Positions 19,583-28,119 of a stretch of DNA of 64,000 bases are shown in pieces (the first letter of the stretch is position 1; the number at the start of each line of letters is the position of its first letter). Origin of the DNA: Staphylococcus lugdunensis (GTDB taxonomy: Bacteria; Bacillota; Bacilli; Staphylococcales; Staphylococcaceae). Position numbers and translations under genes: made by a program. The stretch lies in assembly GCF_002901705.1 (NCBI RefSeq), contig NZ_PPPV01000016.1, positions 314,982-378,981 of the forward strand, written 5' to 3'. The notes beneath the pieces are model-generated. The model worked only from the letters and a program-made list of their open reading frames with translations. It was not told the DNA's origin and made no database searches.

Positions 19583-20278
19583 CTATACTGGTCGTATAGT
19601 AATTTGATTTACATTGACATGTGGCGGTTGCGTTATGGCATAACGTATACTTTCAGCTATGTCATAGGTCTCTAGCTTTTTGCGGCCTCCAAAATCACTC
19701 TGTTCAGTCATTGGCGTATCAACCATACCTGGTAAAATACTAGTCACTTTAATGCCTGTACGTGCTAAATCTTTTTCTAACCCTCGACTAATCATCTGGA
19801 CAGCAGCTTTTGTTGCACTATACACAGTACTATCTTTAGTTACCTCTTCAGCACTAATAGATGCTAAATTAATAATATGTCCCTCTTTGTATTGCTGAAA
19901 ATGTGGTAAAACTGCATTAATAGCATACAAAGTACCCTTTAGATTCGTGTCAATCATTGCATCCCAATCCTCAACTTGATGACTTGTGATTTGTGAACTT
20001 AAACTTAAACCTGCACTGTTAACAAGAATATCCACTCGACCAAAGTACTCAATCGCTTTAGCAATTAGTGCTTCTACCTCCTGACGTTGAGTCATATCTA
20101 TTTCTACTATTAAGCTTTCATATTTACGCATATGCATAGCCACTTGATTTAATCTTTTTCTATTGCGTCCTGCTAATACAACTCTGAATCCCATGCTATG
20201 CATCGCTTTAGCAATTTCTTTACCAATACCACTACTTGCCCCAGTTATTACAGCAACACGTCCTACAATATTATCCAT
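19583..20278 (-). CDS. Short-chain dehydrogenase/reductase
   Basis: 231 residues, classical SDR. TGASSGIG cofactor motif at residues 13-20, an NSAG motif, catalytic Ser in NLASISAE, and YSATK (Tyr and Lys). An Arg in AGRNRKR at the end of the second strand suggests NADP(H). Substrate unknown. Transcribed alone from a region divergent to the small gene at 20433. Confidence 0.85.
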   Translation of the reverse strand: MDNIVGRVAVITGASSGIGKEIAKAMHSMGFRVVLAGRNRKRLNQVAMHMRKYESLIVEIDMTQRQEVEALIAKAIEYFGRVDILVNSAGLSLSSQITSHQVEDWDAMIDTNLKGTLYAINAVLPHFQQYKEGHIINLASISAEEVTKDSTVYSATKAAVQMISRGLEKDLARTGIKVTSILPGMVDTPMTEQSDFGGRKKLETYDIAESIRYAITQPPHVNVNQITIRPV

Positions 20279-20432
20279 TTATAACTACATCCTTTTCTTT
20301 TTGGCTTAGTATCTTTATAACCACTGTTGTTAAAACTAAAACAACTTACAAATTCCATTTGTAAAATATAATATTAAGGTATAAAGTGGAAGTATGTCTA
20401 ATTAAAATGGGTTTATAGAAAGGGAGATAATG

Positions 20433-20699
20433 ATGACTTATCATGATCGTGTCATGAAATTAAGAGCAGAAAAGAAACGCATGGGATTCAGTTTTCGTTT
20501 TGAAGACTTATTTAGTGAAGAAGAATTACTGAATATGACGGTAGCACAACGTAAAACAGCCGAAAAAAAGTTTATTCGTGAAATTGATAACATGCATGAT
20601 GTTCGCATGCCCTTTAGCAGTCAAGATGGCTTCAAAAATAAACTTTATAATTTAGAGTATCAATATAATGAGGTTAAAAAGAATTTTAAAGTTGTTTAA
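20433..20699 (+). CDS. Small conserved-looking hypothetical protein, 88 residues
   Basis: Not recognised. Hydrophilic and mostly helical, rich in Lys, Arg, Glu and Phe, with RAEKKRMGFSFRFEDLFSEEELLNMTVAQRKTAEKKF in the middle and no signal or membrane segment, hence cytoplasmic. GGGAG is 6 nt before the second of two adjacent ATGs, chosen as start. A strong terminator follows directly, so it is a genuine single gene. Confidence 0.7.
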   Translation: MTYHDRVMKLRAEKKRMGFSFRFEDLFSEEELLNMTVAQRKTAEKKFIREIDNMHDVRMPFSSQDGFKNKLYNLEYQYNEVKKNFKVV

Positions 20700-20702
20700 T
20701 AC

Positions 20703-20742
20703 TAAAAGCCCACAACCAGTACGCATTGGTTTGTGGGCTTTC
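20703..20742 (+). terminator. Terminator of the 88-residue gene
   Basis: AAAGCCCACAA pairs with TTTGTGGGCTTT. A second hairpin, ATGCCCTT/AAGGGCAT (about 20773-20802), follows without a clear T run. Confidence 0.75.
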
Positions 20743-20853
20743 CAGAGATTATTCAATGTTATTGGGGTATATATGATGCCCTTGATGTTCGCCAGGAAGG
20801 GCATACGATACTTGGGTCAAAAAAGTCGAGTTCTTTTTTAGGGGCTGTCTTGA

Positions 20854-21045
20854 TTAACTAGGTACAACTTCCTTGTGTTCAAGACCATATTGATATAATC
20901 GTTCTGCATCGATATATGGCATAGAGTCGATAGTGATGTAACCATCTCTAATATCACCAATTAATCCTTGGTTTACGCCTGTATGCACATGAATTTTATA
21001 ACTGCTTTCATTTGAAAAAATAACTTGTTCAATTACTTTTCGCAT
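20854..21045 (-). CDS. Small hypothetical protein, 63 residues
   Basis: Not recognised. Begins MRKVIEQVIFSNESSYKIHVHTG, with a beta-rich pattern and no membrane segment. TTGGAG lies 8 nt before the ATG, which supports translation. Converges with the 88-residue gene upstream. Confidence 0.6.
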   Translation of the reverse strand: MRKVIEQVIFSNESSYKIHVHTGVNQGLIGDIRDGYITIDSMPYIDAERLYQYGLEHKEVVPS

Positions 21046-21228
21046 CAGTTATCACTCCAATTACTTATTCCTTACATCTACTATAATACGCTCTTTTTTT
21101 ATTTTTTAAAGTAATATGTGATGTATTTCACAAATTAGTCATTTATCTTAAAATTCACTTTATTTGTATATTTCAACTAATTTGAAGCTGCTTAAATTTG
21201 AGGTAAACCGACTGTAATTGTGAACAAT

Positions 21229-22584
21229 TTATTGATGTATTGCCTTATTAAAATACGCATTGGCAGTTTCACCAATTGTTTCTGATAGCGCTGGATGAGG
21301 TTGAATCATAGCAGCTAAGTCTTCAAGTTGACCATGTGCAGCTCGCATAGCTGACATTTGCCCGACCACATCCGTAGCATTAGGACCCGCAGCAAAAATA
21401 CCTAAAATATGGTGCGTGGCTTTATCAATAACCATTTTTATTACACCATTTGTTTCCCCCTTTATTAAAGCTTTCGGCGCTTCTTTAAAGTTTGATTGTG
21501 TCACTTTTACGTCATAACCTTGAGCAATTGCTTGTGCTTCAGATAAACCTATTGACGCTGATTCAACTCGCGTATAAATACATCTTGGTATATCCTCTTG
21601 TTTCACAGGGTCGGGATTCAGTCCTGCAATTTTCTCAGCCACAACGGCACCATGTGCACTTGCAGTATGCGCCAGTTGATAACCGGCTACAAGATCTCCA
21701 ATTGCATAGACATGTGGCACCGATGTTTCGTTAAACTCATTCACTTTAATTGTTTTATCTTCCATAGTTAAATTAAGAGATTCAAATGCTTGTAAATTAG
21801 GACGTCGCCCAGTTGCAAATAGTAGTGTACCATAGGGTAACTGTGAACCATTTTCTAAATAAACAGCATCAGTATCTACTTTATTGACACGCGCATGTGT
21901 AACAATCTTTACACCCTGATAATCTAATAACTTCCGTATCGACGCTTGAACATCTTTATCCTCAGAGCGCAATATATTGTCACCAGACTCTAAAATCGTT
22001 ACATGAACACTTAAATCAGCCATGGCAGATGCGAGTTCTGTCGCAATGACACCACCACCGACAATCGTTATTTGTTCTGGTAAAGTGGAATGCTTAAAGA
22101 ACGAATCCGTCGTTTCATAATCAATCTTATCAACACCCTCAATAGGTGGCACGAATGGTGAACTTCCAGTCGCTAATACAATATCATTGGCATAAAGTAC
22201 ACGGCCATTGACTTCAACAGATAAATCACTATGAACTACCGCTTCTCCTTGTATGTAATTTACATGATTTTCATCAAAAAGATGGTGAACATTGCCAATA
22301 ATCTCATCCACCACCTCATCCTTACGATGATTCATTTTGTTAATATCCAGCTCAATATGATTAGCAAAAATGCCCCAATCTTTCGCTTGATTCATTTCAT
22401 AAACACGCTTGCCATGTTCAATCAACAGCTTAGATTGAATACATCCTACATTGAAACATGTGCCCCCCACACGGTCCTTTTCAATGACGGCAACCTTCAT
22501 CCCTAATTGAGCAGCGCGAATACTCGCAACATAACCCCCGGGTCCAGCACCGACCACAATCAAATCAAACTGTTCAACCATCAT
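21229..22584 (-). CDS. Dihydrolipoyl dehydrogenase-like flavoprotein disulfide reductase
   Basis: 451 residues. FAD motif VVGAGPGGYVASIRAAQLG, redox-active pair GGTCFNVGCIQSK, NAD motif ITIVGGGVIATELASAMADL, second FAD motif YAIGDLVAG, and C-terminal HPALSETIGE with the catalytic His-Glu. The sequence fits lipoamide dehydrogenase. No E1/E2 genes are adjacent, so it may be an orphan E3 or serve another lipoyl enzyme. A perfect cre-type site lies 37 bp upstream of the start, suggesting CcpA control. Confidence 0.88.
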   Translation of the reverse strand: MMVEQFDLIVVGAGPGGYVASIRAAQLGMKVAVIEKDRVGGTCFNVGCIQSKLLIEHGKRVYEMNQAKDWGIFANHIELDINKMNHRKDEVVDEIIGNVHHLFDENHVNYIQGEAVVHSDLSVEVNGRVLYANDIVLATGSSPFVPPIEGVDKIDYETTDSFFKHSTLPEQITIVGGGVIATELASAMADLSVHVTILESGDNILRSEDKDVQASIRKLLDYQGVKIVTHARVNKVDTDAVYLENGSQLPYGTLLFATGRRPNLQAFESLNLTMEDKTIKVNEFNETSVPHVYAIGDLVAGYQLAHTASAHGAVVAEKIAGLNPDPVKQEDIPRCIYTRVESASIGLSEAQAIAQGYDVKVTQSNFKEAPKALIKGETNGVIKMVIDKATHHILGIFAAGPNATDVVGQMSAMRAAHGQLEDLAAMIQPHPALSETIGETANAYFNKAIHQ

Positions 22585-22620
22585 CTAAACCCCTTTCACA
22601 ATGTGTGTATTGTAAATTTA

Positions 22621-22635
22621 TTGTAAACGCTTACT
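22621..22635 (-). promoter_or_regulatory. Catabolite-responsive element (cre) upstream of the dehydrogenase
   Basis: TTGTAAACGCTTACT fits the relaxed cre consensus WTGNAANCGNWNNCW at every position. It lies in the leader or promoter of the flavoprotein gene. Confidence 0.65.
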
Positions 22636-22686
22636 TCAATCCTCATCATTATCATATCGTTAAGGATTGAGACGTGCAAATGAAAA

Positions 22687-23385
22687 TTAATGAATCTTAG
22701 ATTGTATAATTTTTAAATCATCTTTAGTGACTTCAAACCATCCTTGACATATTTTTTTCAACATATATTTGTTATACAGTATTAAAAACGATTTCTCTTC
22801 AACTTTATTAGATATACGCCAGTATGCTCCATTTTTGCCATTAAGATAATCTTTATTTTTTACATCATATTCTTTATTCTCAAGATTTTTCATTTTCTTA
22901 TAGCAAATATCAAAATAATTATCCTTGTCTATATTATACCTTCGCTTAATATCATTTAATAACGCTTTTTTTCTGACAGAACATATTTCTAACTTTGTTA
23001 TATTCTCTGCAAATATTTCTTTATCTTGCTCATTCCAACCCCAAATTAATAAATACGTATCCGTTGAATCATATTTATCACCAAATAACCAGCCTTCTTT
23101 TAACTTTTTATTTTTATAATAAAAAACTTCTAATGAAAATGTAGGTATATTCTTGTTGAAGTAGGTGGCCGATGCTTTTTCATCAATATCAATTTGTTTG
23201 CCGTTTTCAAAATTTAGAGTTAAATCTACTCCTCTATGTTGCTTACTCATGTTATCTACTCTAATAAAGTTTTTAATTTTACAAGTATCAAAGATTTCAT
23301 TTAATTTAGGATAAAAGTATTTGTCTAAAAATTTTCCTATTTCAATTTCTTTTTTTAAATCAAATTCGATATTACTATCACCCAT
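22687..23385 (-). CDS. Unknown protein beside the restriction-modification genes; possible PD-(D/E)XK nuclease
   Basis: 232 residues, not recognised. After a helical start (FDLKKEIEIGKFLDKYFYPKLNEIF) come RGVDLTLNFENG (Asp54) and QIDIDEKASATY (Asp68, Glu69, Lys70), which resembles the D...(D/E)xK core of PD-(D/E)XK nucleases. A Trp-rich segment LLIWGWNEQ follows. No membrane segment. It has its own AAGGAGG site and is separated from the methyltransferase by a terminator, so it is transcribed separately. It could be a second nuclease, a nicking repair enzyme or an unrelated cargo gene. Very AT-rich, like the two R-M genes. Confidence 0.6.
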   Translation of the reverse strand: MGDSNIEFDLKKEIEIGKFLDKYFYPKLNEIFDTCKIKNFIRVDNMSKQHRGVDLTLNFENGKQIDIDEKASATYFNKNIPTFSLEVFYYKNKKLKEGWLFGDKYDSTDTYLLIWGWNEQDKEIFAENITKLEICSVRKKALLNDIKRRYNIDKDNYFDICYKKMKNLENKEYDVKNKDYLNGKNGAYWRISNKVEEKSFLILYNKYMLKKICQGWFEVTKDDLKIIQSKIH

Positions 23386-23455
23386 TATTTTCCTCCTTAA
23401 TAAATGTAATTTACATACTTGTTTATATACTAACTTTCTATATAGTAAGCATCAA

Positions 23456-23487
23456 CAAAAAAGACAATCTCCTTGTAAGAGATTGTC
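23456..23487 (-). terminator. Terminator after the methyltransferase gene
   Basis: GACAATCTC pairs with GAGATTGTC; on the minus strand it is followed by TTTTTTGTTG. Confidence 0.85.
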
Positions 23488-23492
23488 ACAAA

Positions 23493-24731
23493 TTAAAATA
23501 ACTTTAATTGACTATATTCATCACTTGTTGACTGTTCAATTTTTTCTATTTGATTACCAATTCTTGTAATTATTGGTACTACTAAGGCATTACCCATGCA
23601 AAAGAATCTCATCCTATCTGGCATAGTATCAGTCCAATTATCTGGAAACCCATTAATCCTCTCAGCTTCTATAGGTGTTAAAGTTCGAAAGATACCATTT
23701 ACATTAAGAAAATGTGTACTTCTATTAATAGAAGATTCACTTGTTAACATTGTACGTGCAGGTAAATCAAGAGAATCTGTATCTGACATACCACCTTCTG
23801 AAAAATAATATTCATGTCCATCTTTACTTGTTCTTTTAATTTTTTTTGGTCCACGTAAATATTTAAATTTAGAAATTTTTTCATCATTTAACTGATACTT
23901 ATAATCTACGTTTTCTTCTATAATTTCACTCAAAGTAATAGGTTTTTCATAAATTGGTATTGTATCAATTGTTAGTATTTTGCCACTTTTCATTACACCA
24001 CTATTATAGAATTGAAAACTAAAATTATCAGAAATATCGACTATGTCACTAGATATTTCTACTTTATTTATTCTATTTTTTAGGGGGGTTTTTTCAATTG
24101 GAAACCCTTGTGCAAACATTCCATCTTGGTAAATAATATCTTCTAAACTTTTATTTTTCATCAATTTTGCATAATCTAAATCTTGTTTATAGCCAAATAT
24201 AAATACTCTTCTACGTCGTTGAGCATTGCCATAGTCTGCGGCATTAATAATTCTCCATTCAACATCATAGCCAAGTTCATTTAATGTTGATAGCATAACT
24301 GAAAAATCTCTTCCTCTTTGATTTGAAGGAGATTTTAATAATCTATCTACATTTTCTAGCAGAATATATTTAGGATATGTGTTTTGTATAAATCTTATGA
24401 TTTGCCAAAATAATACTCCCTTTTTCCCCTGTATACCTAATTCTCCATTAAGACTTCTAGCAACAGAATAGTCCTGACAGGGAAAACCACCAACAACCAT
24501 ATCTGCATTAGTATTTGCCATTTCCTCATCACTAATTTTAGATATATCCTTATTAACATGTTCTCCATTAAGAAATTTGGAATTATAACAATCAAATGCA
24601 TATTGTACTTTTCTTGATGGTTCCCATTGATTTGCCCACGTAACATTAAAAATTTTATTTTTAGTATTTTCTAGACCTAGACGAAAACCGCCAACTCCTG
24701 CAAATAATTCTGCGACCTTGATACTATTCAT
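23493..24731 (-). CDS. DNA (cytosine-5) methyltransferase, Sau3AI-type (predicted GATC)
   Basis: 412 residues from the ATG preceded by TTTAGGAGGTCGCCTA; an upstream in-frame Met 14 codons earlier lies ahead of this ribosome site and is rejected. C5-methylase motifs: I ELFAGVGGFRLGLE, IV GGFPCQDYSVA (catalytic Cys85), VI LLENVDR, VIII QRRRRVFIFGY, IX RTMLTSESSINR, X MGNALVVPIITRIG. The partner endonuclease is Sau3AI-like, so the expected product is GAT(m5C), protecting the host. Separated from the endonuclease stop by 75 nt carrying its own promoter-like signals. Confidence 0.9.
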   Translation of the reverse strand: MNSIKVAELFAGVGGFRLGLENTKNKIFNVTWANQWEPSRKVQYAFDCYNSKFLNGEHVNKDISKISDEEMANTNADMVVGGFPCQDYSVARSLNGELGIQGKKGVLFWQIIRFIQNTYPKYILLENVDRLLKSPSNQRGRDFSVMLSTLNELGYDVEWRIINAADYGNAQRRRRVFIFGYKQDLDYAKLMKNKSLEDIIYQDGMFAQGFPIEKTPLKNRINKVEISSDIVDISDNFSFQFYNSGVMKSGKILTIDTIPIYEKPITLSEIIEENVDYKYQLNDEKISKFKYLRGPKKIKRTSKDGHEYYFSEGGMSDTDSLDLPARTMLTSESSINRSTHFLNVNGIFRTLTPIEAERINGFPDNWTDTMPDRMRFFCMGNALVVPIITRIGNQIEKIEQSTSDEYSQLKLF

Positions 24732-24761
24732 TAGGCGACCTCCTAAAATTAATTGGTTTAT

Positions 24762-24789
24762 ATTGTACCACATAACCGAACGATCGTTC
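24762..24789 (-). promoter_or_regulatory. Methyltransferase promoter overlapping a GATC-containing palindrome
   Basis: On the minus strand an extended -10, TGG then TACAAT (24762-24767), lies upstream of the methylase. Just upstream of it, where the -35 would be, is the perfect 12-bp palindrome GAACGATCGTTC (24778-24789) with a central GATC, the predicted target of this very system. Methylation of this site could tune methylase expression. Confidence 0.5.
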
Positions 24790-24806
24790 TAGTTTTTTGT
24801 ATTTTA

Positions 24807-26276
24807 CTATAAAAATTCTTCTGCCTGTTTTTTTATGTAGTCATTGTTAATCCAAAAACACTGTTTAGTCATCCATTGATTAGAATATTTTTCCACATCT
24901 TTTGGTCTATTAATCCATTTTATTGGTGATGGTAATAAATCTGCAAATTTTCCATTTACTCTATAATCTGAAAAAGTCTCATGTGGTCTCACATGACAAA
25001 TCAAATTATCAGATTTATTAATAAAATTATTTTCTATTCTCCATAGTAATCCATCATTTTTATATTTAGCAGTGAGCTCTACACCACTTCTAATTTTATT
25101 TACCGTATCTTCCCAAACTTTTTTTACAGGGCCATTTATTTCATCTTCTGTCATACTGAAGAATTTAACACCTTTAAATATTTCTTCATTGTTTTCTTCT
25201 TTCACTATAAATAATAAAAATCTTGCCTCTAATAAGAACTTATGCCATTCTGCTTGAGGATTCCCTTCTTCATCTTCCCATTTTTCATTATCTAATTCCT
25301 TAAATGAAAAAGCAGGAAACGACATACTCTCTTTGTTAACATTATTTTTATTAAATTTTACTGTTTTTACGATAATTGACGCTTTTTCAAATTCTTCAAC
25401 GCGTGGAAATGACTCATTTTGACTAATTTTTCCTTTTAAATTTAATATTGCCGAAGCAATCATATTATGATAATTTTTTGCTTTCTTATTTATATTATAT
25501 TTTGCTGCTAATTTATCTATTTTTTCTCCAAAATATGGCTTAAAAGTTGCAAAGACAATTTCTTCGATAGTTTTTTCTTTTACTTCAAACGGATTTTTAA
25601 CTATTGATTCAATCTCTTCATTACCAAATACATATTTTCTTAATAACGATGTCATATATCCAGCTTTGAGAGAGAACGCTCTCTGCTTTGCTTGAATATT
25701 TGAATACGGTTGTTTTCTCATACTATTGGCATTTTTACCTTTAGTACAAGGAGCTAAATATGTTGTTAGACTTTCACTTAACTCATGTGCTCTACCATCA
25801 ATGATATACTTATGAATTATTTCCCAATCTTTTTTAATAATTTGATAATCAACTGGATTTTTCTTCATTTCATACAAAACTGCTTCCTCAATTTTCCAGT
25901 CTTTTCTATTTTTATCTTTCACATATTCATAAAAAGCTAATTCAATAGTATTATTTTTATAAAGAAATGAACTTTCTTCAAATGTTTCTAAAGCAACTTT
26001 TTCATAGTTAATAATATTTAATACTAATCTTTCTTTAGCACTAAACTTTCCGCTTTTCAGTTTTTTATACGGAGTTGCTTTTAATTCAACCCCAGCCTCT
26101 TCCATATCTGGTCTACTTTCACTATCTTTTGTTTTACCAAACCATGCTTCAAAAGCATCACCAACAGAATTTTTACTTGGTTTAACAGGTGCTCCATTAT
26201 TAATTTCATATATTGTTTTACCTACCGCTTCTTTGGCCCTATTATGTACTTCTTGCTTTGTCTTATAATTTGTCAT
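24807..26276 (-). CDS. Sau3AI-family type II restriction endonuclease (predicted GATC)
   Basis: 489 residues, the same length as Sau3AI as I remember it, with long stretches alike: KQEVHNRAKEAVGK, SVGDAFEAWFGK, DMEEAGVELKATPYKKLK, KERLVLNIINYEKVALE, YLAPCTKG and the end WMTKQCFWINNDYIKKQ. The MutH-like catalytic site is Asp57 with Glu64-Leu-Lys66. Sau3AI has a second MutH-like domain at the C-terminus that lost the active site and helps bind a second GATC; residues about 280-489 should be that domain. Intact, so the system is probably active. GAGGG precedes the ATG by 7 nt. Confidence 0.92.
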   Translation of the reverse strand: MTNYKTKQEVHNRAKEAVGKTIYEINNGAPVKPSKNSVGDAFEAWFGKTKDSESRPDMEEAGVELKATPYKKLKSGKFSAKERLVLNIINYEKVALETFEESSFLYKNNTIELAFYEYVKDKNRKDWKIEEAVLYEMKKNPVDYQIIKKDWEIIHKYIIDGRAHELSESLTTYLAPCTKGKNANSMRKQPYSNIQAKQRAFSLKAGYMTSLLRKYVFGNEEIESIVKNPFEVKEKTIEEIVFATFKPYFGEKIDKLAAKYNINKKAKNYHNMIASAILNLKGKISQNESFPRVEEFEKASIIVKTVKFNKNNVNKESMSFPAFSFKELDNEKWEDEEGNPQAEWHKFLLEARFLLFIVKEENNEEIFKGVKFFSMTEDEINGPVKKVWEDTVNKIRSGVELTAKYKNDGLLWRIENNFINKSDNLICHVRPHETFSDYRVNGKFADLLPSPIKWINRPKDVEKYSNQWMTKQCFWINNDYIKKQAEEFL

Positions 26277-26331
26277 ATAAATCCCTCAATCATTTATATT
26301 ATTAGTCTTAATATATCATATTATTTTCAAA

Positions 26332-26375
26332 CCTATAAAAAACTGACAAGCCTATTTTGGTTTATCAGTTTCTTA
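26332..26375 (-). terminator. Terminator of the glycosyltransferase gene
   Basis: On the minus strand AAACTGATAA pairs with TTGTCAGTTT around a short loop, followed by TTTTTTAT. It isolates the restriction gene from the upstream glycosyltransferase. Confidence 0.75.
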
Positions 26376-26385
26376 TGATTCAACT

Positions 26386-27879
26386 TTAATATTTTAATGT
26401 TTGGAATAGCTGTTTATAGTTAGCGATGGCTTGAGTTTCCCTTAGTTGGTTTTTGGTCTGAACTTGTGAAAGAGGTTCTTTAACAATATCTGCCATTCTT
26501 TGGGCGAAGGCATCAATGTTGTTTGGTTCTACAAGATAACCGTTTGCGCCATCGTCGATAATTTCTGCTGGACCATATCGGACATCATATGAAATCACTG
26601 GGCAGCCTACTTCAATACTCTCCATAACGGTAAGTCCAAATCCCTCATATGCACTTGTGAGTAATGACGCTTTTGATTTTCTAAATTCGTCTAATGGATT
26701 TGATGTAAAATCATGAATTGTCACTTTATCTTGTATACCAAAATCATTAATTAAATCAAGCATCAGTTGCTTTTGTTTGTCTTCATCTGCACCAAACACG
26801 TCAAGTCTCGTGCCATAACCATAACTTAAGAAACGGTGATAAGCCTTAATCAGATGGTCAACTTGCTTTTGTAAACTTAATCTACCTATAAAGATAAAAC
26901 GATCTTGTTGCTGGATACTATCATGTTGAGGATAAGGTTGAATAAAATGCGGTAAAACTGTAATTTGTTGTTCACTAATGTCAAACGTACTTTGGATATC
27001 GCGCTTTTGCATCTCTGTTAACAAGACATACTGCGCAACATTTTCTGAATGCTCTAATGCAAACCGATATGACCGATTTATTTGCTGTCCTTCTAAATGA
27101 CTATTATGAAATACTAAAACATTTTTCGTCTTATGTGTTTGTTTGAGTAATGGCATATCTAACAATCTTGCATCATTAAAGACAATATCACCGTCTTGGA
27201 AGCGCTGTTGAAAGTAATATTGGAATAATTCTTTTTCTGACTTAAAAGCACGATAAAATAAATTATTTTTATAAATTTGAATAAAATCAATGCGTTTTGC
27301 AACTGTAGAATCAAAAAATTTACGGCAATACACGTTACCTGTTTGATCGATATATTCTTCCATTATTTTACGAAATGTTTGTCGTGAATAAAATGTTTTC
27401 CGATGCATCTGTCCATATTGATTAAACTCTCTGCGTTCAATTTTCTTTTTAGAAATTGGAGACATGACATCTTCAAATTGCACAATATCTGTGTTTTCAT
27501 AATATTTTCGATATAAAACATACGTTTTTTCATTGTAATAACGCACCACATTGCCATCGTCAGATACTTTATAAGTTAGCCCTTCAATATCACGATTTGT
27601 TTCATGATATATGGTCTTTTTTCTAAATTTTGTTGTAGGTATATTTAATAATTTAAAGCCAGATAACCAATCATACATATTTTCAAAAGTTGTAGACGGC
27701 GTTACTGTACCTTCTTCTCTAAATTGATGATATACCTCTAAATAATTAGCATTATAATTGGTTGTATAAATTTTATTTTGAATTCCTAGGTGTTGATCTA
27801 ATAGGCGTATTCGACTCAATAATGCCTTAGTTCTTCCACCGTGTACGGGTGGTAATATACTTGTTACCGTGTTAATCAT
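26386..27879 (-). CDS. GT4-type glycosyltransferase, TagE/TarM-like
   Basis: 497 residues. N-terminal INTVTSILPPVHGGRTKALLSRI carries the donor-side glycine loop. The middle has the beta-rich insertion seen in teichoic acid alpha-glycosyltransferases (IVQFEDVMSPISKKKIERREF, GQMHRKTFY). The C-terminal GT-B half has RFIFIGRLSLQKQVDHLIKAYH, and the E-x7-E nucleotide-sugar motif EGFGLTVMESIE, followed by YGPAEIIDDGANGYLV. The cytoplasmic TagE and TarM add Glc or GlcNAc to wall teichoic acid. The flanking UDP-glucose genes favour UDP-Glc as donor, by inference. Glycosylation of a surface protein is an alternative. Confidence 0.75.
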   Translation of the reverse strand: MINTVTSILPPVHGGRTKALLSRIRLLDQHLGIQNKIYTTNYNANYLEVYHQFREEGTVTPSTTFENMYDWLSGFKLLNIPTTKFRKKTIYHETNRDIEGLTYKVSDDGNVVRYYNEKTYVLYRKYYENTDIVQFEDVMSPISKKKIERREFNQYGQMHRKTFYSRQTFRKIMEEYIDQTGNVYCRKFFDSTVAKRIDFIQIYKNNLFYRAFKSEKELFQYYFQQRFQDGDIVFNDARLLDMPLLKQTHKTKNVLVFHNSHLEGQQINRSYRFALEHSENVAQYVLLTEMQKRDIQSTFDISEQQITVLPHFIQPYPQHDSIQQQDRFIFIGRLSLQKQVDHLIKAYHRFLSYGYGTRLDVFGADEDKQKQLMLDLINDFGIQDKVTIHDFTSNPLDEFRKSKASLLTSAYEGFGLTVMESIEVGCPVISYDVRYGPAEIIDDGANGYLVEPNNIDAFAQRMADIVKEPLSQVQTKNQLRETQAIANYKQLFQTLKY

Positions 27880-28119
27880 ATATACATCTTCACCTTTAAC
27901 ATCCCTTTATATTTAGTCAATATTAATCCATTATATACTTTTTGTTCTTCTAAATATACAGCAAACAATAAAATCGCCTCCATAAATAATGACTTAGAAT
28001 ATTTCAAAATTCTATTTTTCTGTTTATAATTAATGTGATTGAGTTTACATTTCAAATGAGGATGTATGTTTTTTAAATAGAAGAATGAACGTATAAATAT
28101 AGAAAAGGATGTCGTCGAA

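Noticed and set aside
24732..24773. 14-codon N-terminal extension of the methyltransferase
   Set aside because: It runs through the GGAGG ribosome site and -10 region; the shorter start gives a normal family N-terminus.
24778..24792. GAACGATCGTTC as a terminator
   Set aside because: The stem would have no loop, and the T run lies on the plus strand where no gene needs ending.
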